DNA of 64,000 bases from JBEEOW01 sp041191405 (GCA_041191405.1 JBEEOW010000006.1:62001-126000), one strand, 5' to 3'; shown: positions 27,149 through 35,730, numbered from the stretch's first letter. Numbers and translations are program-made. Notes: generated by a model not told the origin, from the sequence alone.

Positions 27149-27499
27149 CTACCGTTTCTTATACCCAGCCAACTCTGCCTCTAGCTTTTCTATTTTGTCT
27201 TTAAGTAACACTATTTGCTCTTCGTAAAGCTTTTCTATTTTGGTTGATTGCTGATAGATGGTTGAAAAGTAGTTATGATTATCACCAGTATTATTAAAAT
27301 TCATTCCATCTTTTAATAAATCCTCTGGTTTCACTTCAAAAAGTTGGGCTACTTGTTGTAACTTTTCAATATTAATATCAACCTCATTTCTTTCAATTTT
27401 ACCGTAACCATTTACTGACATATTTAACATTTCTGCAACATATTCTTGCGACCATTTCTTTTGCTCTCTTATCTCTCGAATGTTATTTCCTATCTTCAT
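27149..27499 (-). CDS. XRE-family helix-turn-helix regulator with C-terminal coiled coil
   Basis: 116 residues. The N-terminal HTH_3 domain is clear (NIREIREQKKWSQEYVAEML, then MSVNGYGKIERNEVDINIEKL). The C-terminal ~40 residues form a leucine-rich coiled coil (IEKLYEEQIVLLKDKIEKLE) likely used for dimerisation. It is the first gene of a five-gene minus-strand operon, a typical place for an autoregulator. A candidate -7 box lies at 27578-27585. Confidence 0.85.
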   Translation of the reverse strand: MKIGNNIREIREQKKWSQEYVAEMLNMSVNGYGKIERNEVDINIEKLQQVAQLFEVKPEDLLKDGMNFNNTGDNHNYFSTIYQQSTKIEKLYEEQIVLLKDKIEKLEAELAGYKKR

Positions 27500-27577
27500 A
27501 GTTGCAAAATATTTATTTGAAGTGTTTAATTGTTGCCTAAAAGTGGCTATCTAATTTTTAATTTAAAACTAGCTTTG

Positions 27578-27585
27578 CAAATATA
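27578..27585 (-). promoter_or_regulatory. -7 box TATATTTG for the XRE-DUF6934 operon
   Basis: On the minus strand this is an exact TAnnTTTG match, about 79 bases upstream of the XRE start codon. No clear TTG at the expected upstream distance. A short TATAA-AGTGC-TTATA dyad at about 27607-27621 lies just beyond and could be an operator. Confidence 0.4.
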
Positions 27586-27706
27586 AAAAGTATATAGACA
27601 TCTTACTATAAAGTGCTTATAATCTTTTTATAAAATCATATAAATTATTGAAGAGTACCCCGTAATCTTCATTTCAAGTAATAAAAGTTTAAAAATTAAA
27701 ATAAAA

Positions 27707-28282
27707 ATGAGACATATTCTTTTGTTAATTCTACTTTCATTTACAGTTTTTGTTAATGCTCAAACAAAACCCAAAAGCAAAAAAAGTACTCCTACGAAAC
27801 CAGAAATTGATAAGCTTTATGAAAAATATAAAGATTCTGATAGTATAACTTTATATACTCCACATGGCGAACTTTTTGGAAATGTTAATATTGATATGAA
27901 TGAAAATAATAAACCTATTTCTGTTCAAATTTATGGACATTCTGAAAATAAATCTGCAATTGCTGAATTTATTTCAAATACGATAAAGATGAAATTAAAA
28001 CAAGGTTATAAAGCAACAAAAATGCCCTTTGGTTGGGGAAGTTGGAGTTTTACAGAACTTGTTGAACAAGGTTTGGAAAACGAATTTAGGGAAGGACATA
28101 GTTTTCAGTTATTAATGAAAAAAGGTAGTATGTATTTTAGAGTTGATGCTGGATGTTGTCAAAAATCGCTTGAAGGGGATGTGCTCTATAATTTTGATCA
28201 ATCGTTCAGATATTCTTGGGAAATTGAAACTGGAGATTCTAAAAGAAAAGGTGGAAATAAAGCTACCGACTTTGAATTTTAA
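27707..28282 (+). CDS. Hypothetical secreted protein
   Basis: 191 residues with a signal peptide (ending FVNAQ) and a Lys/Thr/Ser-rich linker. The mature part has SITLYTPHGELFGNVNIDMN, a WGSWSFTELVEQG segment and a Cys-Cys pair (GCCQKS). No family recognised. It is the first of several plus-strand, lineage-specific genes between purN and purH, diverging from the XRE operon. Confidence 0.6.
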   Translation: MRHILLLILLSFTVFVNAQTKPKSKKSTPTKPEIDKLYEKYKDSDSITLYTPHGELFGNVNIDMNENNKPISVQIYGHSENKSAIAEFISNTIKMKLKQGYKATKMPFGWGSWSFTELVEQGLENEFREGHSFQLLMKKGSMYFRVDAGCCQKSLEGDVLYNFDQSFRYSWEIETGDSKRKGGNKATDFEF

Positions 28283-28348
28283 TTTGGTTTAAAACTGATA
28301 CAAACAAATTTATATTCAAACATTTAACTCTTCAAATTAACTATAATA

Positions 28349-29068
28349 ATGAATAAATTAAAACTTATAAAAGTTACCATTGGTGATAATGATAACGATA
28401 AACCTTATGTGGAATTTTTCAAACAATTAAATGATTTTAAAATTGAGATTTTTCCTGATTCTCAAATTTTCTTTTCAAAAGATAATAATTATTTTGAAAC
28501 ATCATTAAGCAAAATTGAGGAAGATGCTTTTGGAGTTACTTATTTAGGTAAACTACCCAATGGGGTAGATTTTCGACTCTTTATCCTTTCGGAGATGACA
28601 AAGAAGTTATATAATGCAAAAAAAGCAAATCAAACAATTTCTTTTGGAGGAATTAGTGTCAATAGCTACGCTGTACATTTTGAAATAATTGAGCTTGAAG
28701 ATGAAGAAGATATTAATGCTCAATTAGTTCCATTCTATGAACAAATTGTAGAAAGTGTTAATAATGAAAATTATAAATTAGCTTATGAACTTGTAGAAGA
28801 AATGCATACCATAATTCCTAATAATGATATAGTGTACAATATATCGGCAAGTATAAAAATGGAAGCTGAAGATTATTTAGGTTGTGTAGAAGATAGTAAA
28901 AAATGTGTGTCTATAAATCCAAATAATGCTGAAGGTTGGAGTCATCTTGGTGTTTCATATTGTATAATTGGTCAAATAGAACAGGGATTGCTTGCTTTAA
29001 AGAAAGCAATTGAATTAGGACATGCAGATTCTGTTTTAAATTATAATTATTGGGAAAAAATGGTTTAA
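28349..29068 (+). CDS. TPR protein with an unknown N-terminal domain
   Basis: 239 residues, no signal peptide. The first ~120 residues are beta-rich and unrecognised. From about 125 there are two to three TPR-like units (NYKLAYELVEEMHTIIPNN, YLGCVEDSKKCVSINPNNAEGWSHLGVSYC, GLLALKKAIELGHADS). TPR units imply protein binding. It is isolated in the accessory block. Confidence 0.65.
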   Translation: MNKLKLIKVTIGDNDNDKPYVEFFKQLNDFKIEIFPDSQIFFSKDNNYFETSLSKIEEDAFGVTYLGKLPNGVDFRLFILSEMTKKLYNAKKANQTISFGGISVNSYAVHFEIIELEDEEDINAQLVPFYEQIVESVNNENYKLAYELVEEMHTIIPNNDIVYNISASIKMEAEDYLGCVEDSKKCVSINPNNAEGWSHLGVSYCIIGQIEQGLLALKKAIELGHADSVLNYNYWEKMV

Positions 29069-29263
29069 ATATTTACTTCTAATTCTTTACTCTTGCCTTA
29101 CTATAGATCAAAAATTTTTAGAAAAATTGAAAGTTACAATTTTGAATCTGTTTGTGTGAATTTCCATACTAGGGTTATGCATTAAAGTAATTTTTATTGT
29201 TAATTTTTAGTTGAAGTTATTAAAGATCAAAAGTATCTCATAAAGTAATAAAACTGACTAACT

Positions 29264-29860
29264 ATGAAGAAATTCCTATTAATTCCTTTACTTATTTTCT
29301 CTTTAAATTGTTTGTCACAAGAAACTCCAAGTTCTTTACTTGAAAATCTCTGTGAATACAAAACTGATGGCTTAGGGAAATCTAAAGGTCTTAAAATAAA
29401 AATTAAATTTCCTTGTAATTGGAAACAAGCTGATGGAGATAGACCACACGTTGTTAAGAAATTTTCTTATGATTTGGGTGATGGTAGTTCTTTAAATCAA
29501 AACATTGTTATTAATCAATTTCCCTACACTCCTTCAAATGCAGAAATAAATGACATGCTAAGTTCGCAGGGATTAAAAGAACTAGTCGGTAAATCAGGCA
29601 CATTTATTTCGGGTAGAAAAATTAAAATTGACGGTATTGATTGTGGAGAGGTTAAAACACAAATGGTACGAGAAACAACAGTCGGTACTATTTACCTTTA
29701 TTCGATAATTTATTATCTAGTGTATAAAGATAAATTAATTGTTTTGACTTGTGGAGCTGGGGCAGATAATGATTCAAGAGCCAAAGAAGTATTTGAAAAT
29801 TACAATATAATATTTAAAAGCTTTGCTAATAGTTTAGTTATATTGTCAAAATGGGAATAA
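29264..29860 (+). CDS. Hypothetical secreted protein
   Basis: 198 residues with a signal peptide (MKKFLLIPLLIFSLNCLSQ; the Cys is not in a good lipobox). The body reads like a single alpha/beta domain: LKIKIKFPCNWKQADGDRPHVVKKF, SLNQNIVINQFPY, then strands around IYLYSIIYYLVYKDKLIVLTCGAG. The K.PCNW.....P.VV start resembles PsbP/DUF1795-like small stress proteins, but the match is too weak to name. The 195-base gap upstream shows nothing recognisable. Confidence 0.6.
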   Translation: MKKFLLIPLLIFSLNCLSQETPSSLLENLCEYKTDGLGKSKGLKIKIKFPCNWKQADGDRPHVVKKFSYDLGDGSSLNQNIVINQFPYTPSNAEINDMLSSQGLKELVGKSGTFISGRKIKIDGIDCGEVKTQMVRETTVGTIYLYSIIYYLVYKDKLIVLTCGAGADNDSRAKEVFENYNIIFKSFANSLVILSKWE

Positions 29861-29937
29861 AATATAATTATTAGTATTACACTATAATAAGCTCTTTTGA
29901 TAAAACAATATTTTATAATGATATACCACTTAATTCT

Positions 29938-30696
29938 ATGATGTTAAAAATTTATATCTCTACAATTCTAGTCGCTACTACTATCTTTCTTTATTCTTGT
30001 GAGATAAAGCAAAGTGATACAAATACCATTACAAATAAAACTGATTCAATTAAACACGAACCATTTAAAGGTTTTGGTGAGTTAATTGTTGATACTCCTT
30101 TTGAAAAAGTTTCTAATTATAAGAAGTTTAAGAAAAATGGGAATATTTATTCATTAGAAAAATATGAGATAAGCAAAGAAATTGGTGTTGTTGAATTTGT
30201 TGAAGTTGAATTATACGATGGTTTAATTTACAAAGTAAAATTTTGTAATGGTCCATTTACAAAAGATTTTTATTTTAAAATTAATGATACAATAATCAGT
30301 TCTGGTTATAATAAAGACACTTATATTGATTATAGCTATATACCAAAGAATAATGATATTGTTGTAGTTGAAGAAGCAGGTGCTGATGCAATTTATTTTG
30401 GTCATCCTGATTTTACTAATGAATTTGTTTTATTTCACGATGAAGCATTAAGTTATTCTCAAATGAAATTTTTAACATCAATACCAAAACCAAAGTTCTT
30501 TAAAAATGATTTTACTTCAGGATATGATATTTATAATTCAAATTCAGGAATAACATATAGAATTTCGAAAGAAGATATGAATAGGAATAGTTGGCAATTT
30601 GAAATTTCATATGAAAGCCTTTTAATAAAAGATAGAATTAAAAGAGATAACGACAGCTTAAATAAAGTTCAATATATGCAAGATGTTGTTAAATAA
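29938..30696 (+). CDS. Hypothetical lipoprotein
   Basis: 252 residues (start ATG 29938; the next codon is also ATG). The lipobox ends LYSC (Cys21). The mature protein is Lys/Asp/Tyr rich with no recognised domain. The next gene starts 10 bases after its stop, so the two are probably cotranscribed. Confidence 0.62.
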   Translation: MMLKIYISTILVATTIFLYSCEIKQSDTNTITNKTDSIKHEPFKGFGELIVDTPFEKVSNYKKFKKNGNIYSLEKYEISKEIGVVEFVEVELYDGLIYKVKFCNGPFTKDFYFKINDTIISSGYNKDTYIDYSYIPKNNDIVVVEEAGADAIYFGHPDFTNEFVLFHDEALSYSQMKFLTSIPKPKFFKNDFTSGYDIYNSNSGITYRISKEDMNRNSWQFEISYESLLIKDRIKRDNDSLNKVQYMQDVVK

Positions 30697-30706
30697 AACT
30701 TAAAAT

Positions 30707-30982
30707 ATGTCAAAGCAAACAATTAGAATGCTTTCAGCATTCTTTATCATATTCTGTGGTACAACATTTATACTCAGTTCAATAGGTGTAATATTTACAT
30801 TAGTTTTGGGAGGTAATTTGTCAAATTACTTTATTAATCAAGATGGAGACTCTGAATTTGGATGGTATAAAGCTCAATTTTGGATAGTAATAATTTCATT
30901 TATTACATTATTACTTGCAGGTGGTAGTTTAAAGAGAATTAATATTTTCAGTAATTTCCCATACAAAGAAGAGGATAAATAA
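30707..30982 (+). CDS. Small two-helix membrane protein
   Basis: 91 residues with two transmembrane helices (about 8-34 and 63-80; TTFILSSIGVIFTLVLGG and FWIVIISFITLLLAGG) joined by an Asp/Asn-rich loop. No family recognised. Last gene of the accessory block before purH. Confidence 0.6.
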   Translation: MSKQTIRMLSAFFIIFCGTTFILSSIGVIFTLVLGGNLSNYFINQDGDSEFGWYKAQFWIVIISFITLLLAGGSLKRINIFSNFPYKEEDK

Positions 30983-31044
30983 GGTTATAAACAGTCAAGC
31001 TTCGCATCTTGCCTAATTTTTTTATTTATATTTTTTCAAACATC

Positions 31045-31059
31045 AAGGCTAGAAGCCTT
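31045..31059. repeat. Short hairpin between accessory block and purH
   Basis: AAGGCT-aga-AGCCTT is a perfect 6-bp stem. It has no T-run. The rest of the 238-base gap holds a promoter-like box at 31174. Confidence 0.4.
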
Positions 31060-31173
31060 AAAGATAATTGTTATTAGTCAACGCCAAACGACGGCGAAGT
31101 ACTCTTTTTCAGAATTAATTTCAAATAAGCCATTTAAAACTAAATTCAAATTTATTAATTTTATAAAATAACT

Positions 31174-31181
31174 TATATTTG
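31174..31181 (+). promoter_or_regulatory. -7 box TATATTTG upstream of purH
   Basis: Exact TAnnTTTG match 39 bases before the purH ATG, giving a leader of about 30 nt. The upstream -33 TTG is not evident. Confidence 0.45.
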
Positions 31182-31220
31182 TATTCCTTAACCAAAAAAG
31201 GAGTTCTATAATTACTCATT

Positions 31221-32744
31221 ATGTCTAAAAAAATTCAATCTGCCCTTATCTCTGTTTATTACAAAGATAATCTTGAACCAATCATTAAATTATTGGCTGC
31301 TAACGGAGTAACAATTTATTCTACTGGTGGTACTCAAAGTTTTATTGAAGAGCTTGGCGTTAGCTGTGTAGCTGTTGAAGATTTAACTGGCTATCCTTCT
31401 ATTTTAGGTGGTAGAGTTAAAACTTTGCATCCAAAAGTGTTTGGTGGTATTTTGAATAGAAGAGGAAACGATTCGGATGTTGCTGAAATTACTGAATTCG
31501 AAATTCCTGAAATTGACTTAGTTATCGTTGATTTATATCCATTTGAGCAAACTGTTGCTTCGGGTGCTGATGATAAATCTATTATCGAAAAAATTGATAT
31601 CGGTGGTATTTCTTTAATCAGAGCTGCTGCTAAAAACTTTAATGATGTGGTTATTGTTTCGGCTCGTGAGCAATACACTGAATTATTTAATATCCTTACT
31701 GAAAACAACGGTGGTACTACTTTAGAGCATAGAAGATATTTTGCTGCACAAGCATTTAATACTTCGTCGCACTACGATACTGCTATTTTTAACTGGTTTA
31801 ACAAAACTGAAAATATTCCTGCTTTCAAACAAAGTATTCAAGGTGGCGAAACTTTACGTTACGGCGAAAACCCTCACCAAAAAGGTACTTTCTATGGAGA
31901 TATTGACAAATTATTTACTAAATTAAACGGTAAAGAATTGTCGTACAATAATTTATTAGACGTAGATGCTGCTGTAGCTTTAATTGATGAGTTTACTGAA
32001 GATGTAACTTATGCAATTTTAAAACATAACAATGCTTGCGGTATTGCAACAGCTAAAGATGGTAAAACTGCTTACTTAAATGCACTAGCTGGCGACCCAG
32101 TTTCGGCATTTGGTGGTGTAATTATCACTAATACTACTGTTGATTTAGCAACTGCGCAAGAGTTAAACTCATTATTTTTCGAGGTGTTAATTGCGCCTGC
32201 ATTTGATAATGATGCATTAGAATTATTAATTACCAAGAAAAACAGAATTTTATTACTTCGTAAACAAGTTGAATTTGCTCCAAAACAATTCAAAACTTTA
32301 TTACATGGTGTAATTGAGCAAGATAAAGATTTAAAAACTGAAACGCTTGCTGATTTTAAAGTAGTTACTACTAAAGCACCAACTGAGGCTGAGCAAAAAG
32401 CGATGTTGTTTGCTAACAAATTGGTAAAACATACAAAATCAAATGCTATTATTTTGGCAAATGAATTCCAATTGATTTCAAGTGGTGTTGGTCAAACTTC
32501 AAGAGTTGATGCATTACGTCAGGCAATTGAAAAAGCAAATGCTTTTGGTTTCAAATTAGAAGGAGCTGTTATGGCATCGGATGCGTTTTTCCCATTCCCT
32601 GACTGTGTAGAAATTGCTCACAAAGTAGGTATTACTGCAGTGATTCAACCAGGTGGTTCGGTAAAAGACCAAGCTTCGGTTGATTATTGCAATGAAAATG
32701 GCTTAAGCATGGTAATGACTGGTTTCCGTCATTTTAAACATTAA
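31221..32744 (+). CDS. purH: Bifunctional AICAR formyltransferase / IMP cyclohydrolase
   Basis: 507 residues, the normal PurH length. The N-terminal MGS-like cyclohydrolase domain (about 1-195) has STGGT and GGRVKTLHPKVFGGIL. The C-terminal AICAR transformylase has LRYGENPHQK, the catalytic KHNNACG (Lys-His) and the closing SDAFFPFPDCVE and GGSVKDQ motifs. It catalyses the last two steps of IMP synthesis in the cytoplasm, using 10-formyl-tetrahydrofolate. It has its own promoter-like box and a strong terminator, so it is likely monocistronic. Confidence 0.97.
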   Translation: MSKKIQSALISVYYKDNLEPIIKLLAANGVTIYSTGGTQSFIEELGVSCVAVEDLTGYPSILGGRVKTLHPKVFGGILNRRGNDSDVAEITEFEIPEIDLVIVDLYPFEQTVASGADDKSIIEKIDIGGISLIRAAAKNFNDVVIVSAREQYTELFNILTENNGGTTLEHRRYFAAQAFNTSSHYDTAIFNWFNKTENIPAFKQSIQGGETLRYGENPHQKGTFYGDIDKLFTKLNGKELSYNNLLDVDAAVALIDEFTEDVTYAILKHNNACGIATAKDGKTAYLNALAGDPVSAFGGVIITNTTVDLATAQELNSLFFEVLIAPAFDNDALELLITKKNRILLLRKQVEFAPKQFKTLLHGVIEQDKDLKTETLADFKVVTTKAPTEAEQKAMLFANKLVKHTKSNAIILANEFQLISSGVGQTSRVDALRQAIEKANAFGFKLEGAVMASDAFFPFPDCVEIAHKVGITAVIQPGGSVKDQASVDYCNENGLSMVMTGFRHFKH

Positions 32745-32750
32745 TAGTAG

Positions 32751-32770
32751 AGACGTGGCATACCTCGTCT
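32751..32770. repeat. Short hairpin just after purH
   Basis: AGACGtGG-cata-CCtCGTCT, one T-T mismatch. It precedes the real terminator and looks like a scattered palindromic unit rather than a terminator itself. Confidence 0.45.
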
Positions 32771-32785
32771 AAATATAAAATAAAG

Positions 32786-32822
32786 AAATAGACAAAGTTA
32801 GTGTAGCTTTGTCTATTTTTTT
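32786..32822 (+). terminator. Rho-independent terminator of purH
   Basis: AAATAGACAAAG (32786-32797) pairs perfectly with CTTTGTCTATTT (32807-32818), followed by a T-run. Confidence 0.88.
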
Positions 32823-32845
32823 GGATAAATAATTCTGATTCATAA

Positions 32846-32904
32846 ATCTTATGTCTTAAGTCTTAGGTCTAAAATCTAACATCTACAATCTAACATCTAA
32901 AAAT
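32846..32904. repeat. Low-complexity word repeat (TCTAAAATCTA type), second site
   Basis: Six or so degenerate copies of an (A)TCTAA(A/C)ATCTA word run right up to the start codon at 32905. Same family as 15933-15980. Confidence 0.65.
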
Positions 32905-33156
32905 ATGGTACACGAGTACATAATTGATTTTCTGGATAGTAAAAAAGTATCAGAATCGGGAGAAATTAATGAGAAAGTAAAAGAAGAATTACTGAAAAAG
33001 TTAATTGCTACTTGTGCTAAAACTATTGCAGAAGAAGCTGATTTTGCAGAATATCACAATCATACTGAGGGTGATAAAAACAAAGCTAACAGACGCTTAC
33101 AGCGTGGCGATGAGTTACGTTTGTATGCAAAACTTATCGCTGAAATTAAATTGTAA
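32905..33156 (+). CDS. Small hypothetical cytoplasmic protein
   Basis: 83 residues, helical and charged (MVHEYIIDFLDSKKVSESG, VKEELLKKLIATCAKTIAEE, RRLQRGDELRLYAKLIAEIK). No family recognised. It is followed by a terminator shared with the convergent AlkD-like gene. An overlapping 90-residue frame at 33005 is a shadow. Confidence 0.6.
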   Translation: MVHEYIIDFLDSKKVSESGEINEKVKEELLKKLIATCAKTIAEEADFAEYHNHTEGDKNKANRRLQRGDELRLYAKLIAEIKL

Positions 33157-33166
33157 AATATTGAAT

Positions 33167-33207
33167 AAGAGCCTTGAAATAAAAATTTTAAGGCTCTTCT
33201 ATTTTTT
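33167..33207. terminator. Bidirectional terminator between convergent genes
   Basis: AAGAGCCTT (33167-33175) pairs with AAGGCTCTT (33190-33198) around an AT loop that can itself pair, followed by a T-run on the right. It ends at the stop codon of the AlkD-like gene. Confidence 0.78.
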
Positions 33208-33914
33208 TATATTGCTCCGCTTAAATATGCTTGCCTCTCTGGTTCTGGGAATTTTTCTATTGCATAACGAAGCATAGTTCGTGGCATTAATCTGTAACGA
33301 GTAAGTAAATAACGGGTTAAGGTTTCCTTGTCTCGCTTGCCAATTTCACGCAACATCCAACCTACCGCTTTGTGAATTAAATCGTGTTTATGGTCGAGTA
33401 ACATTGCTGAAATTATGAGTGCATCGTCAAATTTATTTTTTTTGATAAATGCAAAAGTTGACATAATAGATATTCTTTGCTCCCATAAATTACTTGATTC
33501 TGAGAGAGTATATAATATTTCTTTGTCTTCCTTTTCAAGTAAATAATCGCCAACTATGTAATGCGCCGAACTATCAACTAAATCCCAGTTGTTAGCACAT
33601 TTTGTATTTTGTAAATAGTATAGGTATAATTTTGATTTTTCTTCTTTTGAAGCTTTTTGGTACTTAGCAACCAACATCAAAAAACCTGTTAGCCTTTGCT
33701 CGTGAATTGGGTTTGTAATTAGTAAAGTAATGTCATCTAATGAAGCATCTTTGGCAAATTTTTTAACAACCAAGCGTTGGTGAGGTACAGTTATGCCCCA
33801 AAATTGGTCGCCTTCGCCATATTGTCCTTTGCCAGATTTAAAGAAATTTGGGAAAAATGCAGCTTTCTCAGGATTTATATATGTTTGTAATTCAGCAACT
33901 ATTTGATTGTACAT
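33207..33914 (-). CDS. DNA alkylation repair protein, AlkD-like HEAT-repeat glycosylase
   Basis: 235 residues, the usual AlkD length. Typical features: FFKSGKGQYGEGDQFWGITVP near the N-terminus, HEQRLTGFLML, NNWDLVDSSAHYIVGDYL (the Asp-bearing cleft helix), SSNLWEQRISIMSTFAFI, HDLIHKAVGWMLREIGKRD and RTMLRYAIEKFPE. AlkD-type enzymes excise alkylated purines by wrapping DNA in tandem HEAT repeats. No operon partner; it shares a terminator with the convergent small gene. Confidence 0.93.
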   Translation of the reverse strand: MYNQIVAELQTYINPEKAAFFPNFFKSGKGQYGEGDQFWGITVPHQRLVVKKFAKDASLDDITLLITNPIHEQRLTGFLMLVAKYQKASKEEKSKLYLYYLQNTKCANNWDLVDSSAHYIVGDYLLEKEDKEILYTLSESSNLWEQRISIMSTFAFIKKNKFDDALIISAMLLDHKHDLIHKAVGWMLREIGKRDKETLTRYLLTRYRLMPRTMLRYAIEKFPEPERQAYLSGAI

Positions 33915-33962
33915 GATATTTTAAATTTATAAAAAAGTTATTAATACTTAATACCCCAAACT

Positions 33963-35135
33963 CTACAAAGTAGCTTTTAATTTCATAATTCGTTGGTAAG
34001 CTTCATTGATACGAGCTTTTGAAATTTCGCCAGACAAAACCATTTTCTTGATTTTAGCATGAATTTCAGTTGCAGTTATTCTATCTGATTGTGATACATT
34101 GTTACCAAACAAAACTACATCCACTCCTGCGTTTATTGATAATTTCAATGCATTATCTAAACCATAATTTTTACTGATGGCAAACATTTGCATATCATCT
34201 GAAAACACAACACCATTGAATCCCATAATGTTACGAAGTAAATCTCCCACAATAGTTTTTGAAAGTGTAGCTGGCAAACAAGTACTATCTAAATGACAAT
34301 TGATAATATGGGCAGTCATTATAGCGTCAACTTTATTGGCTTTGATTAAATTATTGTAAGGAAAAAGTTCATTTAATTTCCAAAGGTTAGTAACATCGGT
34401 AATTCCTAAATGCGAATCAGTTGTGGATGAACCATGCCCAGGGAAGTGCTTTAAAATGGTTTTTACATTGTGTTGATGATGTGCTGTAATACTTGCATCT
34501 GCATGTTTGGTAACTACATCAGGATTAGGCGAATAGCTTCTTCCAACTTTAGCAATTACTGGGTTGTTTGGGTTTGAGCCCAAGTCAACATCAGGGGCAA
34601 AGTTTAAGTTGATTCCTAAATAAGCTAATTGCTCGGCAAGCGAAAGTGTGTAAAAAGTAGTTGAATCTGTATTTTTTTGGCTACCCAAATAAGTGGCTGA
34701 TGGCATTTTTACAAAACCATATTTTTCTTTTAATCGGTGTACTTTGCCACCTTCTTCGTCTATGCTAATCAGTAATTTAATTGGTGATGAAGCCTGTAAA
34801 TCAGCAATTAACTTTTTTAAGTTTTCTTTTGAATTAGTGGGGTTAATATTCTTTTCAAAAATGATGATACCCCCCATTTTACGTTTTTTGAGTTCATTAT
34901 TTAAGGTATCAGTATTGGTAAGAACAGTTCTACTATTAATACCAACCATAATCATTTGTCCAATTTTTAAGTCAAGGCTATCAGCTTCGCTTAATGGTTT
35001 TTCATTTGATTTTGAGGTATTCTGTTTTGTTGTATTATCTTTTTTATCATTAGCTGAAGTGGAAGTGTTTGTTTTTTTGTTTGCACAAGTAGTTATAAAA
35101 AAACAAAGTATAAATAGGTATAAAATTCGAGTCAT
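33963..35135 (-). CDS. Glycoside hydrolase family 3 lipoprotein (NagZ-like beta-N-acetylhexosaminidase)
   Basis: 390 residues. A lipobox ends TTC (Cys17), followed by a Lys/Thr/Asn/Ser linker, so it is probably outer-membrane or periplasm-anchored. The GH3 N-terminal TIM barrel is complete: IGQMIMVGINSR, ISIDEEGGKVHRLKEKYG, the NagZ-type ILKHFPGHGSSTTDSHLGI with the Asp-Ser-His general acid/base loop, and the nucleophile in GVVFSDDMQM. There is no second GH3 domain or beta-lactamase fusion, so the NagZ-like single-domain type applies. It likely releases GlcNAc from peptidoglycan or chitin fragments. Confidence 0.92.
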   Translation of the reverse strand: MTRILYLFILCFFITTCANKKTNTSTSANDKKDNTTKQNTSKSNEKPLSEADSLDLKIGQMIMVGINSRTVLTNTDTLNNELKKRKMGGIIIFEKNINPTNSKENLKKLIADLQASSPIKLLISIDEEGGKVHRLKEKYGFVKMPSATYLGSQKNTDSTTFYTLSLAEQLAYLGINLNFAPDVDLGSNPNNPVIAKVGRSYSPNPDVVTKHADASITAHHQHNVKTILKHFPGHGSSTTDSHLGITDVTNLWKLNELFPYNNLIKANKVDAIMTAHIINCHLDSTCLPATLSKTIVGDLLRNIMGFNGVVFSDDMQMFAISKNYGLDNALKLSINAGVDVVLFGNNVSQSDRITATEIHAKIKKMVLSGEISKARINEAYQRIMKLKATL

Positions 35136-35206
35136 TGTGTAATTGTATTTTTGAGCGATAACAAAAGTCTATATAATGACTTAGAAAAACAAGATTAATT
35201 TAGATA

Positions 35207-35240
35207 TAAAAAAACCTCGCTAGGTATAGCGAGGTTGATT
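35207..35240 (-). terminator. Terminator of the SMI1/KNR4 gene
   Basis: AACCTCGCTA (35213-35222) pairs perfectly with TAGCGAGGTT (35227-35236) around GGTA; on the minus strand a T7 run follows. Confidence 0.85.
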
Positions 35241-35241
35241 T

Positions 35242-35730
35242 TTATTCTTCGTTGTCTAAATCAAAGTCTTCATCATCTTCATCTTCCATGGTTGTGTCGA
35301 GCCATTCAATGAAGTTTTGCCATTTAAAGTCTGGGTCATTGTCAACATCATTTGCATTATGATCCCAAATCACTACTTCAAATTCATCTTCGCCAGTTCT
35401 GGTATCAAAACACCAAAAATCACCATTTTCATATTTAAATGGTGTTAAATATGCTGGTAAATTTAATTCTTTGGCTTCTTTAACTATATTTTCGAGATTT
35501 AAATAATCGTCTAAGTTTTTATTAGCCCATCCAAAACCTACAAAAGCTAAATCGCCCATTGGCATTTTATGACAATAGATTAGCTGAAAATCAACATAAG
35601 ATTTTGGGAATTTTACACCATATTTTTGAGTAAGATTCTGTAAATCTGTTTTGTTTGGTTGTGGCAAATCAGACGGAAAAGCTGGTTCTAGTATGTACGA
35701 ATATTTAGAACTAAGATCTTTTAAGTTCAT
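35242..35730 (-). CDS. SMI1/KNR4 family protein
   Basis: 162 residues from the ATG at 35730. A longer start at 35760 is rejected because it would lie in the promoter box. The SMI1/KNR4 pattern is visible: DLQNLTQKYGVKFPKSYVDFQLIYC, GDLAFVGFGWANKNLDDYLNLENIV, PFKYENGDFWCFDTRTGEDEFEVVIWDH and an acidic C-terminal tail (EDEDDEDFD). In bacteria such proteins often act as immunity proteins to toxins, or as small binding proteins. No toxin gene is visible beside it, so the partner is unknown. Single gene with its own promoter and terminator. Confidence 0.85.
   Translation of the reverse strand: MNLKDLSSKYSYILEPAFPSDLPQPNKTDLQNLTQKYGVKFPKSYVDFQLIYCHKMPMGDLAFVGFGWANKNLDDYLNLENIVKEAKELNLPAYLTPFKYENGDFWCFDTRTGEDEFEVVIWDHNANDVDNDPDFKWQNFIEWLDTTMEDEDDEDFDLDNEE

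Noticed and set aside
33005..33277. 90-codon ORF overlapping the small gene at 32905 and the terminator
   Set aside because: It runs through the terminator hairpin and into the AlkD-like gene in reverse; composition is not protein-like.
34693..35142. 149-codon plus-strand ORF
   Set aside because: Fully antisense to the GH3 lipoprotein gene, which has all catalytic motifs.
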